Shown here piece by piece: positions 11,717-22,564 of a stretch of 64,000 nt of DNA (within the stretch, counting starts at the first letter, position 1; each line of letters opens with the position of its first letter). The DNA comes from Timema cristinae. Taxonomy: Eukaryota; Arthropoda; Insecta; Phasmatodea; Timematidae. Under the pieces are notes generated by a model. It saw only the letters and a list, made by a program, of their open reading frames with translations. It searched no databases and was not told the origin of the DNA. Both the position numbers and the translations under genes were made by a program. The DNA lies in NCBI GenBank assembly GCA_039000515.1, contig JBCFYV010001001.1:755830-819829 (forward strand). Direction: 5' to 3'.

Positions 11717-11951
11717 CAGTAGCCCCATGGCTTCTTTGGTGCTGACTGACAGCTCACAGCTGACAGCTAAAAGCTTTGAAAAGTTACCAGACCAAATTAT
11801 GTATCCCTACGCTGAATCATATGATCTGCAAAAATATGTGTTTAGCAGCTGTCCCTTATGTCGGTCAAAATTTAGGTATATAGCTAAATGTTGACTTCCA
11901 GAAGTCAGCTGTGAGCTGTCAGTCAGCACCAAAGAAGCCACGGGGCTACTG
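11717..11951. mobile_element. MITE family 3, copy 1 (CAGTAGCCCC termini, TA target duplication)
   Basis: Starts CAGTAGCCCCATGGCTTC and ends with the inverted copy GAAGCCACGGGGCTACTG; TA is present at 11715-11716 and 11952-11953. The inverted arms are about 50 bp (through agctcacagctgacag), with internal short inverted motifs around gctgac/gtcagc. It is 235 bp long and non-coding. A second copy is at 20173-20420. Confidence 0.85.
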
Positions 11952-11953
11952 TA

Positions 11954-12396
11954 CCACCTGTGAGCTGGAGGCTGCAGGGCAGTTATAACCCCTAAGGTTT
12001 GAGGTGTACCGGAATGGGAAACTATTAGTAGGTTTTGGAGAGCCTGGTGAGGGTTAGAGAGGCTCAGGTTTACTGGTGATCTGTCTGGGGGTCACTTTGA
12101 TAGGTACTGGGCAATTGAAGAGGTGCCATATTTCTCTCAGTATATTCCACATCAACCAGATACTCCTTCATTGCAATGTCCCGATAATATTACAAAGAAA
12201 CAAGGTGGAAAAAACCGCTATGCCAGGTTAAGAACACAATAAGAGACAAACAAATGTCTGAAAATGCTGCTAAATACACTAAAACAATGTCCAGAATTTA
12301 ATCGCGCTGTTGTTGCTGCATATTCACGGAAGCATCCGGAGGCAAGGGAAGAAAGTCCAAGGTCACCCTGGAGTGTAGAAGGATAATGTTTTAGGC
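11954..12396 (+). other. GC-balanced flank of the Helitron fragment
   Basis: More GC-balanced than surrounding DNA and partly open on the plus strand (for example, residues CPEFNRAVVAAYSRKHPE around 12290-12345, ending a few tens of bases before the Helitron frame). I do not recognise this segment. It may be Helitron N-terminal sequence or captured DNA; the adjacency is the only evidence. Confidence 0.3.
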
Positions 12397-12730
12397 AGAG
12401 TGTACACGGTTCACCCTAATAACTTGGGGTGATATCATCTGCTCCTCATGATCCACGAGGTACGAGGACCAACATCATTCTCAGACCTCAAAACAGTAAA
12501 TGGTCACATCCATCCCATATTCCAGTCCGCTAGCAGAGCGTTGGTTTTATTGGAAGACGATGGTCACTGAGACAAAACTTTGGAAGAAGTTGACTCTCCT
12601 TTCAAGCTGAGATAAATTTTGCCATCATGTTGGTTTTTCTGCCAGATTTCAAACCCGACCCTGCTGTGGGTGAAACACAAGGACAGTTTCGCAGAGGACA
12701 TGAAACGGCAGATGGAGACGGATTGTCCAA
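12397..12730 (+). pseudogene. Helitron Rep/helicase (Pif1-like) fragment
   Basis: One plus-strand frame from 12397 reads RVYTVHPNN, then MIHEVRGPTSFSDLKTVNG, HIHPIFQS, LVLLEDDGH-stop-D (a W codon changed to TGA), KTLEEV, FKLR, and after a short frame change FAIMLVF; it returns to the first frame for CQISNPTLLW and KHKDSFAEDMKRQM. This order is characteristic of the segment between the Rep and helicase parts of animal Helitron transposases. There are three in-frame stops and two compensating frameshifts. Neither the Rep catalytic HUH region nor helicase Walker motifs is present here, so this is an internal fragment. Confidence 0.85.
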
Positions 12731-13090
12731 TATTGAGGTGATGTCCACCAGGTCTGTTTATGATATACAACAAGTGTCTGATGTTGCTGGAAGATGTGGT
12801 GGTTTCAATGACAGGACATACTCTCAAGCACTATGGCCTGGCCCGGTTTTATAGAATGTTCCTTGCCAAAATTAAGCAAAATTGATCCACGTATTTGATA
12901 TTTATCGTGGAAAAAACAACACATTTTCAAGTGGCCGTATCTTGACACAGAAAGCCAGGCCGTAAAACCAAAATTTAATTAAAATCGGTCCACGTGTTTT
13001 ACCATATATTATAGAACAAACTGTCCTGACAGATATACGAAATGCCAGTTGATAAAGTTAAAACAGGACCTCGTTTCACTCTATATGTTA
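12731..13090. other. Unassigned DNA downstream of Helitron fragment
   Basis: The Helitron-like frame stops at the start of this interval. Short sequence similarity within the interval (gatccacgtatttgata at ~12884 and ggtccacgtgttttacca at ~12988) suggests a diverged ~100-bp duplication. No typical Helitron CTRR 3' hairpin end was found. Confidence 0.3.
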
Positions 13091-13570
13091 CAAACATATA
13101 TCTCAAAGAAACCTTCTTAGGAAGGGAATAAGATAAGAATCCTTTGCCCCCCCGACTCTGGTCTTAACGCAAATAAGGCCGTACATTCCATCCCACAGCC
13201 CGACTGTGAGGTACACTTGCCCATGATGGAAGATATGCAGGTGTGAAAGTATCCCACGCTGTAGTGGGTAATAAACCCGGCCGCTGTTCACGATCCCAAC
13301 GAGGCAAGATGGAAACCCGGAGTGTGTCGTGTGGGTGGAAAGGAAGGTGTGTGTCTGTGTGTGTGACTCGAACACGTCTGGAGACTTGTCAGGTATTCAT
13401 GAGGTGATGTTGGAGGGGCCCCGGTGTGACGCCGTGTGGAACATATGTCTGTCCTTCCGTTAGCTTGGCAACACTGTCTCGTAGCTACTACCACACACCC
13501 AGCCGGCATATCTGACGAGGGTGAAAGGGACCGGACAAAGTAACCTTTTACTCTATATGGAGATTTTACA
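13091..13570. other. GC-balanced patch with unidentified minus-strand frames
   Basis: Two overlapping minus-strand open frames (13103-13375, 90 codons; 13288-13626, 112 codons) occupy a patch of near-50% GC in otherwise AT-rich DNA. The longer one contains Ser/Thr/His-rich low-complexity sequence that partly reads a GT-rich tract (13340-13365). No domain is recognisable. Either could be chance open frames allowed by higher GC. Confidence 0.25.
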
Positions 13571-13830
13571 CACGAGGACATCTTGTTGAATAGCCTGCTG
13601 CAATCACATTTACATGTGGTGTCCATTTTGATTACACTATTATTTATATTTTATTGTGGTCTTTATTGTGGTGACATATTGTTGAATAAACTTCCAAACG
13701 CATTTACATGTGGCGTCTCTTTCGATTACAGTTATATTTTTTTGTAGTCTTTGTAGTGATGACATCATGTTGAATAAACTGTTTCAATCGCATTTACATT
13801 TGGCATCTATTTTTATTACACTTTTATATT
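13571..13830. repeat. Tandem repeat, ~100-bp unit, about 2.6 copies
   Basis: Three successive blocks each carry gacat(c/a)(t/a)tgttgaata, then a (c)gcatttacatgtgg(c/t)(g/a)tct segment, then tttgattaca-tat-ttatatttt and tgtagtcttt. Blocks start near 13576, 13669 and 13760. Divergence is about 15-20%. Confidence 0.75.
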
Positions 13831-14249
13831 TACTTTAAGAAAAACTTTTTTAAGAGTTGTTGAAGATTCAACGTTTGTGGCTGAAACGACCCGTTAACAC
13901 TATGCACCCATACATTGTGTTAATCTCTCTACGGCGTTACGAACTCGAAAGTTCATTGCCACACTTACAAAAGATACGCCACTAATTCCTATCTTGAGCT
14001 AAGTTCTATCCAATCCACCTCATTAGATCCTACCTCTTTCATGTCCATTCTCATGTTATCCTCCCATCTGCGTCTAGTCTTCCAAATTACACTGTGGCAA
14101 TACATTATAATATTTAGGTATAATATTGAGGATCATTATAGAAAAAAATAATTTTTTACAAACATTTTAAATTGATTTTTATATAGTTTAATATAATTTA
14201 TTTAGCCATATTTATTACTGTGAAATTAATTTAGCACTACTTTTTTGTT
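13831..14249. other. Gene-free stretch
   Basis: No recognisable coding or RNA gene. A pyrimidine-rich section (tacctctttcatgtccattctc, about 14030-14090) resembles neither repeat family here. Confidence 0.4.
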
Positions 14250-14497
14250 TAATCACCGCGTCTTACTACCTGTTCAGGTCATACACATATATAATAAGTA
14301 CTCTATTGGGTTAGGATGAGGAAAAAAACATTTTAGAGGTAATCTATCCCTAGTTGCGTGGAAGAAAAGTGGAAAACTATTGAGGAAAAACTACCCTCAA
14401 TAAACCCAACCGGATTCAAACCCCAATCTTCCCGTCTTCAGCAGGTCAGTCTGACACAATAGTGTACGCCTTAGATCATTTGGCTACTGAAGTGAGC
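14250..14497 (-). mobile_element. tRNA-derived SINE, family A
   Basis: Full-length minus-strand copy: tail side ccgcgtcttactacctgttcagg at 14256, body with gttgcgtggaagaaaagtgg, and head side ccggattcaaaccccaatc plus the anticodon-arm region. Flanks are AT-rich. It shows little homopolymer distortion. Confidence 0.8.
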
Positions 14498-15089
14498 ATT
14501 ACTTAATTGGTTATTTTTCAATTAATATCTAAGTTTTATAAAGTTTTACAATACTATCTTTTTAAGTAGATGTTTTACCAAAAATAACTTTGTTCAAACA
14601 TTTATTTTGTTTTTAATGCAAATTTAACAAACCGGAACAAAACTGAAATAGTTATAAGGTACTTCAATGAAGATTGTGAAAAAAAAAAAATACTTACCGA
14701 CATTGATTTCAAAAAACGTTAATAATATAATTATATATAATTATATTGTTTGACCAAAATATCCCCTAATCACAAAAAATAAAAATGTGTTGCATTCAAA
14801 ACTAATACCCTGTATCATATTTAAAACATGTATACTAAAAATAAAGTTATTTAAATTTGATGTATTTATGTTTATACATTAAAAAAAACACAAGTTTATA
14901 TGAAAAATTTAATTTCAGGAAGAATTAATTATTTGAAATATTTGAGGTCTTCAGTGAAAACATAAAAATTCTTATCCTGAAAATTTCGTATTTTGGAAAA
15001 AAGTATTTATAAAAAACTATCCTCAATTAATAATTCACTCCCAACTATCAACATATTTTAGAAACTATTATTATGAGTCAAACCAGACT
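14498..15089. other. Gene-free AT-rich stretch
   Basis: Extremely AT-rich with short TA-rich inverted motifs near 14722-14750 (taatataattatatataattata). No gene, RNA or named repeat. Confidence 0.5.
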
Positions 15090-15245
15090 ACCTTAGTCAT
15101 ATGGTCTACACTCTTAACTTCTTGGGATGGTCAGATATGTATCTATGAGACTCAGGTTCGATACCCGGATAAGTCTATTTGTGTTTCAGACTGACCTCGT
15201 GTACATTTCTATTACTCTCACAAGTTAACGGTCGTTATTTTTTGC
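15090..15245 (+). mobile_element. tRNA-like SINE, separate or diverged type
   Basis: A-box-like catatggtctacactc and B-box-like caggttcgatacccgg are spaced as in a tRNA, followed by gtgtacatttctattactctcacaagttaacgg and a T run. The 3' body differs from families A and B. A Pol III-type SINE is inferred from the two boxes. Confidence 0.5.
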
Positions 15246-15965
15246 AACCCTTATTTCCTACCCGCCCGACCCAAAGCCGGTTCCGAGATTGAAAAACTTT
15301 TATCAACTTCAAACTTACTTTCCGAATTTCTTTGATCTGAGTTTTGGCCACCACCTTTTAAGGCAAGGGATGAAAGTAAATTATTATGAGGGTGAAAAAA
15401 TTCCAGAGTGAGTTTATTCATAAAATGAAACACAAGATAAAACGAATGCAATCACAAGCAGTCAATTTTAATTGGAAGGCTATTTTATAAAATTGAAACT
15501 TTATTTTTTCTTTTAAACATGATAACATTTTACTACGTAATTATTAGTATTATTTTATAGGTATTGATAATATGACTTAAAAAGTGGCAGCTGAATTACT
15601 TGACGTATATCTACGTGAAAGTAGATCTAATATCTTTTACAGCTGCCAGATAAGCTCTTCCTATGAAAATAGGACTGTGTATGAGTGAACAAATGACAAT
15701 CTCAGTCCAGAGAAGCAGCTCCATCTGTGAATTATTTTTATTATATCCAAGCTTGTCTTCGCAATTATCTGTCAGTGCAGTATTTATCTGGCTTGATTGA
15801 CAAGTGTCAAATGACATCCCAATAAGACCATATTATCGTTGTCTTAAAAAAAAAAAATATATATATATGTCTCATTTGTATTGAAGTTTAGTTTTTGTTT
15901 GTTCAATACACACTGGTTTAATTTGTTGGTATGGAATTCGAAGCTATAACTTAAGAAATATTAAC
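15246..15965. other. Gene-free AT-rich stretch
   Basis: No gene identified. A poly(A) run leading into a short TA repeat lies at about 15847-15870, possibly a retroposed 3' end, though no element body is visible next to it. Short minus-strand frames at 15251-15451 and 15611-15817 have no recognisable motifs. Confidence 0.45.
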
Positions 15966-16240
15966 ACAGGATACATTTTATTATCTTAATATTACACTAT
16001 GTAATAGAATATAGCAAGGTAAACTTGGTACATTTAAAATATAAAGATAAATATCAGTCTTACCGTGACATTATACACTATGGCCCTATATTTTAAGATG
16101 TACCATAGCGAAGAAAGCAAGGTAAGCTTGGTACATTTAAAGATAAAGGTAAGTATCAATGTTACCTTAACACATTACACTATGGATCTATATTTTAAGA
16201 TGTACCATAATAGAATCCATAATGAAACCTACCAAGGTAA
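15966..16240. repeat. ~103-bp tandem duplication
   Basis: Two and a partial third unit built on agcaaggtaa(a/g)cttggtacattta, aagataaa, a cttaccgtgaca/gttaccttaaca segment, attacactatgg and atattttaagatgtaccata. The repeated core begins near 16014 and 16117, and a partial copy begins near 16230 (ccaaggtaagtttg). The 159-codon plus-strand frame at 16065-16544 starts inside this repeat. Confidence 0.75.
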
Positions 16241-16545
16241 GTTTGCTACCTGTGGAGGCAAAAGGAGTGTACATGTTCGTTTTATAAATAAAAAAGTCAA
16301 CATGTTTTTTTGTGCTTTTTTGTTGTTGCTCAAACTAAATTATCTCTCTTTTCCCTTCCCAACTCTTGTAGTTTCATCATACTCATTTGAAAAAACAAAC
16401 AAAAAAAAAAACGCTACATTTTTGGGCAACTCCATCCCTCTCCTACACAAACAATCGCTCCATGAAAAAGTGGCAGAGAAGTTAATGGGATCTTTCTCAA
16501 AAAAATGTCTCCGTTACGTAGAGGAAAACCCTCAGAATCTTTGAG
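16241..16545 (+). other. Unidentified open stretch with a splice-acceptor-like site
   Basis: Downstream of the tandem repeat, the plus-strand frame stays open to a TGA at 16542-16544. A long pyrimidine tract ending in AG (ctcttttcccttcccaactcttgtag, ending about 16370) precedes SYSFEK..., LHEKVAEKLMGSFSKKCLRYVEEN. This resembles a terminal exon of a spliced gene, but I do not recognise the protein and see no partner exons. An equally good explanation is chance. Confidence 0.2.
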
Positions 16546-17499
16546 TTTCATTAACATTATTCTCAAATACTTATATATACCTATGATCATATAAAAAATA
16601 AGAAAATTTCAAATGAGTTTTTATTTATACGAAGGAAACAGTTGTTATTTGATCTATACGAACAAGTTCTCTTTTTGGCTTGGGAAACATTTTCACATGT
16701 TGTTTTTCCACTGAACGTGCTATCACGATTGTTATATAAAATACCGTTTAATTAAACAAAAATAAAAACTTAAACATTACAGTTCCAGGAATAAAGTTTC
16801 AAAGCATAAAATGAAGTATATTGTGTAGAGTATAACTGATGGTATTTTCTTTGCTTTATTTTAAATAATGTCCTCTTGAATTTTTTTTAACAATACTTGG
16901 GAGAGGTTTAACATGTGAATTACCAACATGTTTTTTCCCCCCATGGAAGTATAAATGTAAACAACTCGACTACAATGAATAAGTGCTATATTTGTCGTCT
17001 AAATATTCACATTTCCCCCTACTTCCTTACTCTTCTAACATAGTATTTAAACAACCTAGTTTCAGAATTCTAAATGTAATTTGAAAATTGTTATATGTAT
17101 AAAAGACAAATTTGGGCATTGGACTTGCTAACGTATATTTTATATTTTTTGAATACTAATACCAACAAATAAATTATTCATCGTGAAAATTTAAATATTT
17201 CAACCCATGTTGAAATTTAAAAAATTTGGGTTGAATGAATATTATACAATTCTAAAAAGTACATATTTAATATCAGTAATAACGAATTTGTAGAGTAGTT
17301 TCTCTAATATATTTTATGACACACAGAAATTAAATAAGTCTTAAGCGACGAAAATGTTTTGAAATCTATGAACTGTGATTAGAAACACATAGGAATAATT
17401 TTATTGAATGTTCCGGGTTTTGTCTTGAGTGTAGATCTAATAAATATAATACAAATTACAATTTTAAAATCGTCTTCAATTACACCCGCCATAAATCGA
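16546..17499. other. Gene-free AT-rich stretch
   Basis: No gene or named repeat. A short inverted pair near 17190-17235 (tttcaacccatgttgaaatttaaaaaatttgggttga) could form a small hairpin. Confidence 0.45.
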
Positions 17500-17568
17500 A
17501 CCAAAATTACCAATTTTTCCCATTTGAACCCCCGCTAGCCCCTGAGCTACTGATAGTATAGACAAGCA
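17500..17568 (-). other. tRNA-like sequence
   Basis: On the minus strand the order is atcagtagctcaggggctag (A-box-like) followed by gggggttcaaatggg (B-box-like). No convincing acceptor stem, so likely a SINE head or pseudo-tRNA. Confidence 0.45.
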
Positions 17569-17769
17569 TTTTTGGATATTACGATTTAAACTAAATAAAA
17601 AAAACAAACACGAAAAGAGAAAAATTTAAGAATAATTTTCACCAAAAGCATTCATAAAAAAGAGGCCAGGGAAAAAAACCCCTCCACGAGTCTAAAAATT
17701 GGCAAATTTTTCAAGTTTGAGCTCTGACAGAAAATTTTTTATTATTCTTAAAAATTATTATTAGTTTTT

Positions 17770-18070
17770 ACTATCACACCTTTTTCTTACTAACCCGTTC
17801 GGGTTAAAACGCACGCTAATTTTTTTAATGGTAGGATGATTTTTAAAAGAAATGGAGGACCTACAGTTTAATGTGGAACCCAAAAACCAGGGTTTGGGGG
17901 CCTGAAATTTCCCCCAAAAACATTCACAAGTTTTGATTAATACACGTCTTGTTAAAAGGTAAAAAAAGGTTTTTGGCTTTCAGATAAATCCGTTCGGGGC
18001 CTAGGATTAAACCCCCGAACCCCAAAAAGCACAGAAGTCGGGACCCTTACAACAAGACCACCAGGTCCCT
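17770..18070 (-). mobile_element. tRNA-derived SINE, family B, full length
   Basis: On the plus strand it begins with the shared tail (cttactaacccgttcggg), continues with the family B body (atggtaggatgattt, aggacctacagttta, tgtggaaccc) and ends at the head (ccgttcggggcctaggatt, then gaccaccaggtccc). Many bases next to homopolymers differ from clean family B copies at 38471-38645 and 46005-46178. Confidence 0.75.
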
Positions 18071-18799
18071 ATCTCCAGAAAAATTTCATAAATGAGTACA
18101 AAATTAAATGTTTATTCAGAAACACGGGAGTTTACCTGGTTAGCTCACCTGTTAAAATTAACTTAAAAAACCAAACTTTCCTTTTTTAAGTTGTTGCTGA
18201 TTTTGGGTTCGGTGGGCGTTCAAAAAGGGCCCGTTAAATCCCCCCAATTTACTAGAAAAAAAAAAACAAGATATAATTTTGTGTTTCTAACGTCAAGTAA
18301 ATGTGCTCTGACGCTTTTGTTAAAAAAACATCAATTACCCTATAAAGTAACACTAAAAAAATAAAAACCCATTTTTATAAATTTTTGGGGTTGAAAAAAA
18401 TAGTTTGTATTTTCTGAAGGGGTCTTTTCCCTGTCAACATACAAATTGTAGTTTTCATAATTTTTCGGGAGGAAAAATTATTTTTTCACGTGCTGCAGGT
18501 TTTTAAATCCCTCGTATGACATTTTCTTATTTTTTACACTACTAAAAAAAATTAAAAAAACCAAGAAAAAGATTTTCCCAAAATAAATGTAGCAGATTTT
18601 TGCGTAAAAGAAAAAAGGGGGAAACCCCAAAATTTATTAAAAAAAGGCCCTTCAATAGAGAAAAAAGGGACAAAGAATTTTCCCCATCCTTCCACTGGTA
18701 AACTAAAATAGAAAATTTGTTTATTTTTTAGTCCACGTGTTGACCTATGTGAGTAACCCTACTTGGCAATCTTTTTTTGTGTGTCAATATTGAGAGTAA
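18071..18799. other. Homopolymer-smeared DNA without genes
   Basis: Dominated by runs of A, T, C or G of 4-10 bases. No reading frame can be trusted and no named repeat was identified in this interval. Confidence 0.5.
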
Positions 18800-18915
18800 C
18801 ATTTTGACAAACCCACAAAAGGGGGTTTCGTAGGGTCAAAGGCAATAAACTAGACTCCGAAGACGGGGAAATAAAGGGGTTCGATGCTAGTTGGGTGAAG
18901 TAAAGGTGGTTTTAA
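18800..18915 (+). mobile_element. SINE family A head fragment
   Basis: Contains agactccgaagacggggaaat followed by ggggttcgatgctagttggg, matching the anticodon-to-B-box part of the family A head in plus orientation. The tail is absent. A family B SINE in the opposite orientation follows immediately. Confidence 0.45.
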
Positions 18916-18977
18916 ATAATAAAAAATAATAAAAAATTTAAATTATTTTTATTAAAAAAAAAATTAAACTACACCCA

Positions 18978-19275
18978 ATAATCAACCTTAACCCGGGCCC
19001 TTACCCCCGGGTTCGGGTTTTTTTAACGCCTTAGGGCAAAATGTGTAATGGTAGGGTGATTGTGGATGAAATAAAGGCCTACATTTTAAACGTGGAATCC
19101 GAACCAGGGTTGCGGCCTCGAATTTCCCCACAATTTACAAGAAGGGCTTGTCAGAGGTGAAGGAAGGATTTGGAAATCAATTTAAATTTTGTGCCGGGAC
19201 CGAGGGATTGAAAACCCCCGGGCCCCTACATAGAAGTCTGACATTTAAAACCCCCGACCCCCCAGGTCAACCTTT
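18978..19275 (-). mobile_element. tRNA-derived SINE, family B, full length
   Basis: Tail side gggttcgggttttttt, body with tgtgtaatggtagggtgatt, acgtggaatccgaaccaggg and aatttccccaca, and head side ending ccccccaggtcaac. Homopolymers are expanded relative to clean copies. Confidence 0.75.
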
Positions 19276-20172
19276 TAATAATTAATTTTCCCCTTTTTTA
19301 TAAGTTTTTAAATTAAATTTAAAAAAAGAACAAACACAGCACCCCAGCCCCCGGGCCCTCAACCCCCTCAAATGTGAAAAAAGGGGGGATTTACATTTCA
19401 CAAAGATACACAGTTTTCGATCATACCGGGGAAACAAAACCCCAAAACCTTTAGTTCATTAGGCCCCGACACGCAACTGACTGAGCTAAGATATGGAAAT
19501 TTTTTTAGTAACTTTTCTATCAGTTACCCTAAGGTTAAAATTGGACTACAAGGGGAAAAGTTTTAAAAAAAAAAAGAAAGGCAATTTTTTTCCCATAACC
19601 GGGAAAAAAATAAATTTAGGGTTTTTTTAAATTTTTTATATATTTTTATTAAAAGTATCAGTTTGTGCCCCCGGCCACCCAAAAGGGGAAATTTAAAGGG
19701 GTGTAGTTTAATACTTTAAAACCCGTAACCAAACGGTGGTTGAAAAAAATTTTGGGCTCGAGGAATTGTGGGCTCATTACTATGGGTTACTGCACAAACA
19801 AAGCTTTAAAATCAGCGGAGACCACAGACTCGTTCAATCCAATTTGGGCGGGAAGTTTGCCAAACCCCGGGGATCACAATAACCTTGTGTTTGGGACTAC
19901 TACAAGGAGCCCCATATTCTATGTAGAACGAATTTAAAGTTTAAAATTTTCCCCCTTAATAACTATATCACGCTCATTTCTCTGTTTTTTTTATTAAATT
20001 TTAAAGTATTTTAAATATAAATAATTTATTTTTTTAACTAAATAATTTAAATGCATTTAAAAAAAACCCAATTTTTTGGGAAAAACGGTGAAAATGGAAT
20101 TTAAAAATTTAAAAAAAAAAGTTACACATTAAAGTTGATTCGTAATTGGTAAGGTGGTGGGTTTAAAAACTA
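19276..20172. other. Homopolymer-smeared stretch with a tRNA-like sequence
   Basis: A minus-strand tRNA-like segment lies at about 19440-19500 (tcttagctcagtcagttgcg as A-box-like, ttggggttttg in the B-box position). The rest is runs of A/T/C/G without identifiable genes. A 65-codon plus-strand frame at 19740-19937 lies in less distorted sequence but has no recognisable motif. Confidence 0.35.
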
Positions 20173-20420
20173 CAGTAGCCCCCATGACTTCTTTGGGGGT
20201 GACTGACACCCCCCAGCTGAGAGCTGACGGCTTTGGGAAAAATTACCCAAAAAACCCAAAAAAAAAAATCCCAAAGCTTAACCAAAAAATCTACAAAAAC
20301 ATGTGTTTAGCAGCTGTCACTTCGTCAGTCAAAATGTAGGTATATACCTAAATGTTGACTGCAAATTGTCAGCCCGTGAGTTTTTCAGTCAACCCAAAAA
20401 AAGCCAAAAGGGGGCTACTA
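20173..20420. mobile_element. MITE family 3, copy 2 (distorted)
   Basis: Second copy of the element at 11717-11951: it starts CAGTAGCCCCCATGACTTC after TA, keeps the interior motif catgtgtttagcagctgtcac and the ggtatatacctaaatgttgact segment, and ends near ggggctacta. Differences from copy 1 are mostly changes toward neighbouring homopolymers, for example gtgctgactgacagctca reads gggggtgactgacacccc. Confidence 0.8.
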
Positions 20421-21308
20421 CTTTACCCAAAAATTTACCTGTTTTACTCTCATGTACCCTTCGCCAAAACATATACTATTTGATTTCTGTCACTTTTCCC
20501 AGTTAAAAAAAACTTTCACAACAAACAAATTTGTTTTAATTTTTAAACTTTATTTAATTTTTGAAACATGAACTTAAAAAGTACCTTTTTGGATGTTTCT
20601 TTTTGGTGTGAGTAGCGTCTCTATTCACTTAAAAAAAATGTTTTAACAATATAATTGTGGTATTTTCACACTTTACGATTTTTAAACCAGACAAAACGTA
20701 AACTTTATCCCTTTTTCAAATCATCTTTGATTGTTTTATGCTTATCGGTTAAAAAAAAAAAACGTTTTATTTTTTTTTAAATTTTATGTGTGGCTTTTTT
20801 CTTTAAGTTTTGAAATACATTTTTTTTTTTTGCTAAAAATATATTTTTTTAATAAGATAAAAGCGTGAATATAAAACGTTTTAACTTTTAAAGCACCATA
20901 GTTTTTTTGGGTGTTGCCACAACTGCGAAACAAAAAACATAATAAATATAAATATATCTTGCTAATTTCAATAACTTACGAAAAACTAATTATACAAAGA
21001 AATATTATTTAAAGCATTTACTAACACTTTTTGATTGATATGTAGTATTTCTAAGAAAAAAAATAGGTTAGCACAGTGACTTTGTACCAATATTTACAAT
21101 AAAATTCTTCTGATAGCTGTCAGCTACCAGCAATTAAGTGGCAAATTGACTGTACCCTTTTTAATCCTACCATTCCATTAATGGAATATTAAAAAATTTA
21201 CAATATATTATTAATTAAAAACTAAAATTTGGTTTTACACATATTATGACTCAAAGCATTATAGCACAAGAAAAAAAAAATTAAAACAGAAAAAATTTTG
21301 GGACCCCG
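20421..21308. other. Gene-free AT-rich stretch
   Basis: Homopolymer-rich to about 20880, then ordinary AT-rich DNA. A short gatagctgtcagctaccagc segment at 21113 resembles the interior of MITE family 3, but no ends are present. Confidence 0.4.
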
Positions 21309-21500
21309 ATGGACACGTGGAATAAACGTCAAGCTCATCTATTCAGGTTTATTAGCAATGGGGTAAGGATTTGAATCCAACCACAGTTTTTAATTTGGAC
21401 GGGTTTTCCTAAATAGTTTACTAAATCTGCCTTCACTCAAATTCGTGTACATTTCCTCTGAATTTTATCTTACTCATCCTACCTCATTTGTTTAATTTAT
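21309..21500 (+). mobile_element. SINE family A, tail-less
   Basis: Head with ccgatggacacgtggaataaac and aaggatttgaatccaacc (B-box position), then body ttttcctaaatagttta, ctcaaattcgtgtacatttcc and cttactcatccta. The hairpin tail is missing. Confidence 0.6.
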
Positions 21501-21954
21501 TTGAATAGTAAAGATTAGTTGACCGAGGCAAGAAAAAAAAAAAAAGAAAAAATGCAATTTTGGAAACATTAAGATAAGATATGAAAACATTAGATTGGTT
21601 ATTTACTAGTTTTTACTTTACAATTTATTCAACTATATCCCTTAAAATATTTTGGGGGAAGATTATTTAAACCGACATAAGAAAAATGAAAATGAAAATT
21701 GCAAAATTGCAATAAAAAGGCATTGAAAGTACTTATCCATTAAAAAATGATAGGGGTTATACATTGTATAATTTAGCATATATTGAACATAAACATTACG
21801 TATAAGGCATTTCTTTGACTAACAGCGTCGATGAAATTACTTCCGACGTTCCGGATATTGTTGCAACAACCATCATCGGTAATAACCCAGTAGCGGGCGA
21901 GTCCCCTTTGACACATTTACACGTGAGCAAGCCGTTGGCTAACATAAATCAACA

Positions 21955-22510
21955 TACATACATACATACATACATAATACATACATACATACAAACATAT
22001 ATAAAATACATATATAAATACATATATACATAATACATTTTAAATACATATAACATAATACACATATAAATACATATATACATAATACATACATATACAT
22101 AAATACATGCATATATACATATAAAATAAATATACATAAATACATACATACATTCATATATAACATAAATACAAATATAATATTAATACATAAATACATA
22201 CATGCATAATTGTATACCCAAATACATATAATATATATATTTTATATATATACAATCATAATACATACATACCACTTTTATATACCCACACATACATGCA
22301 TACACAAATTTATACATATATATACATAAAATATATATGCATACATATACACACATTTATACATATATATACATACACACCCTATATACATATATTAAAA
22401 CATATACATATTTACATACATACACACATACATATTCCCATACACACATACATAAACACATTTTTACACATACACACAAAACACAACACACACACACACC
22501 ACAAAACACA
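21955..22510. repeat. CATA/TACA microsatellite region
   Basis: About 550 bp of imperfect (CATA)n, (TATAAA) and (CACA)n runs. Both strands stay open through it for 60-85 codons because the repeat lacks stop codons; those frames are repeat translations (Tyr/Ile/His/Thr only), not genes. Confidence 0.9.
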
Positions 22511-22564
22511 CACAATAATCACGCCGTTCCCTTAGCCTACGGGGTAGGCAAGAAACTTTGGGAT

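Noticed and set aside
11577..11894. 105-codon plus-strand frame
   Set aside because: Most of it lies inside MITE family 3; the rest has no recognised motif.
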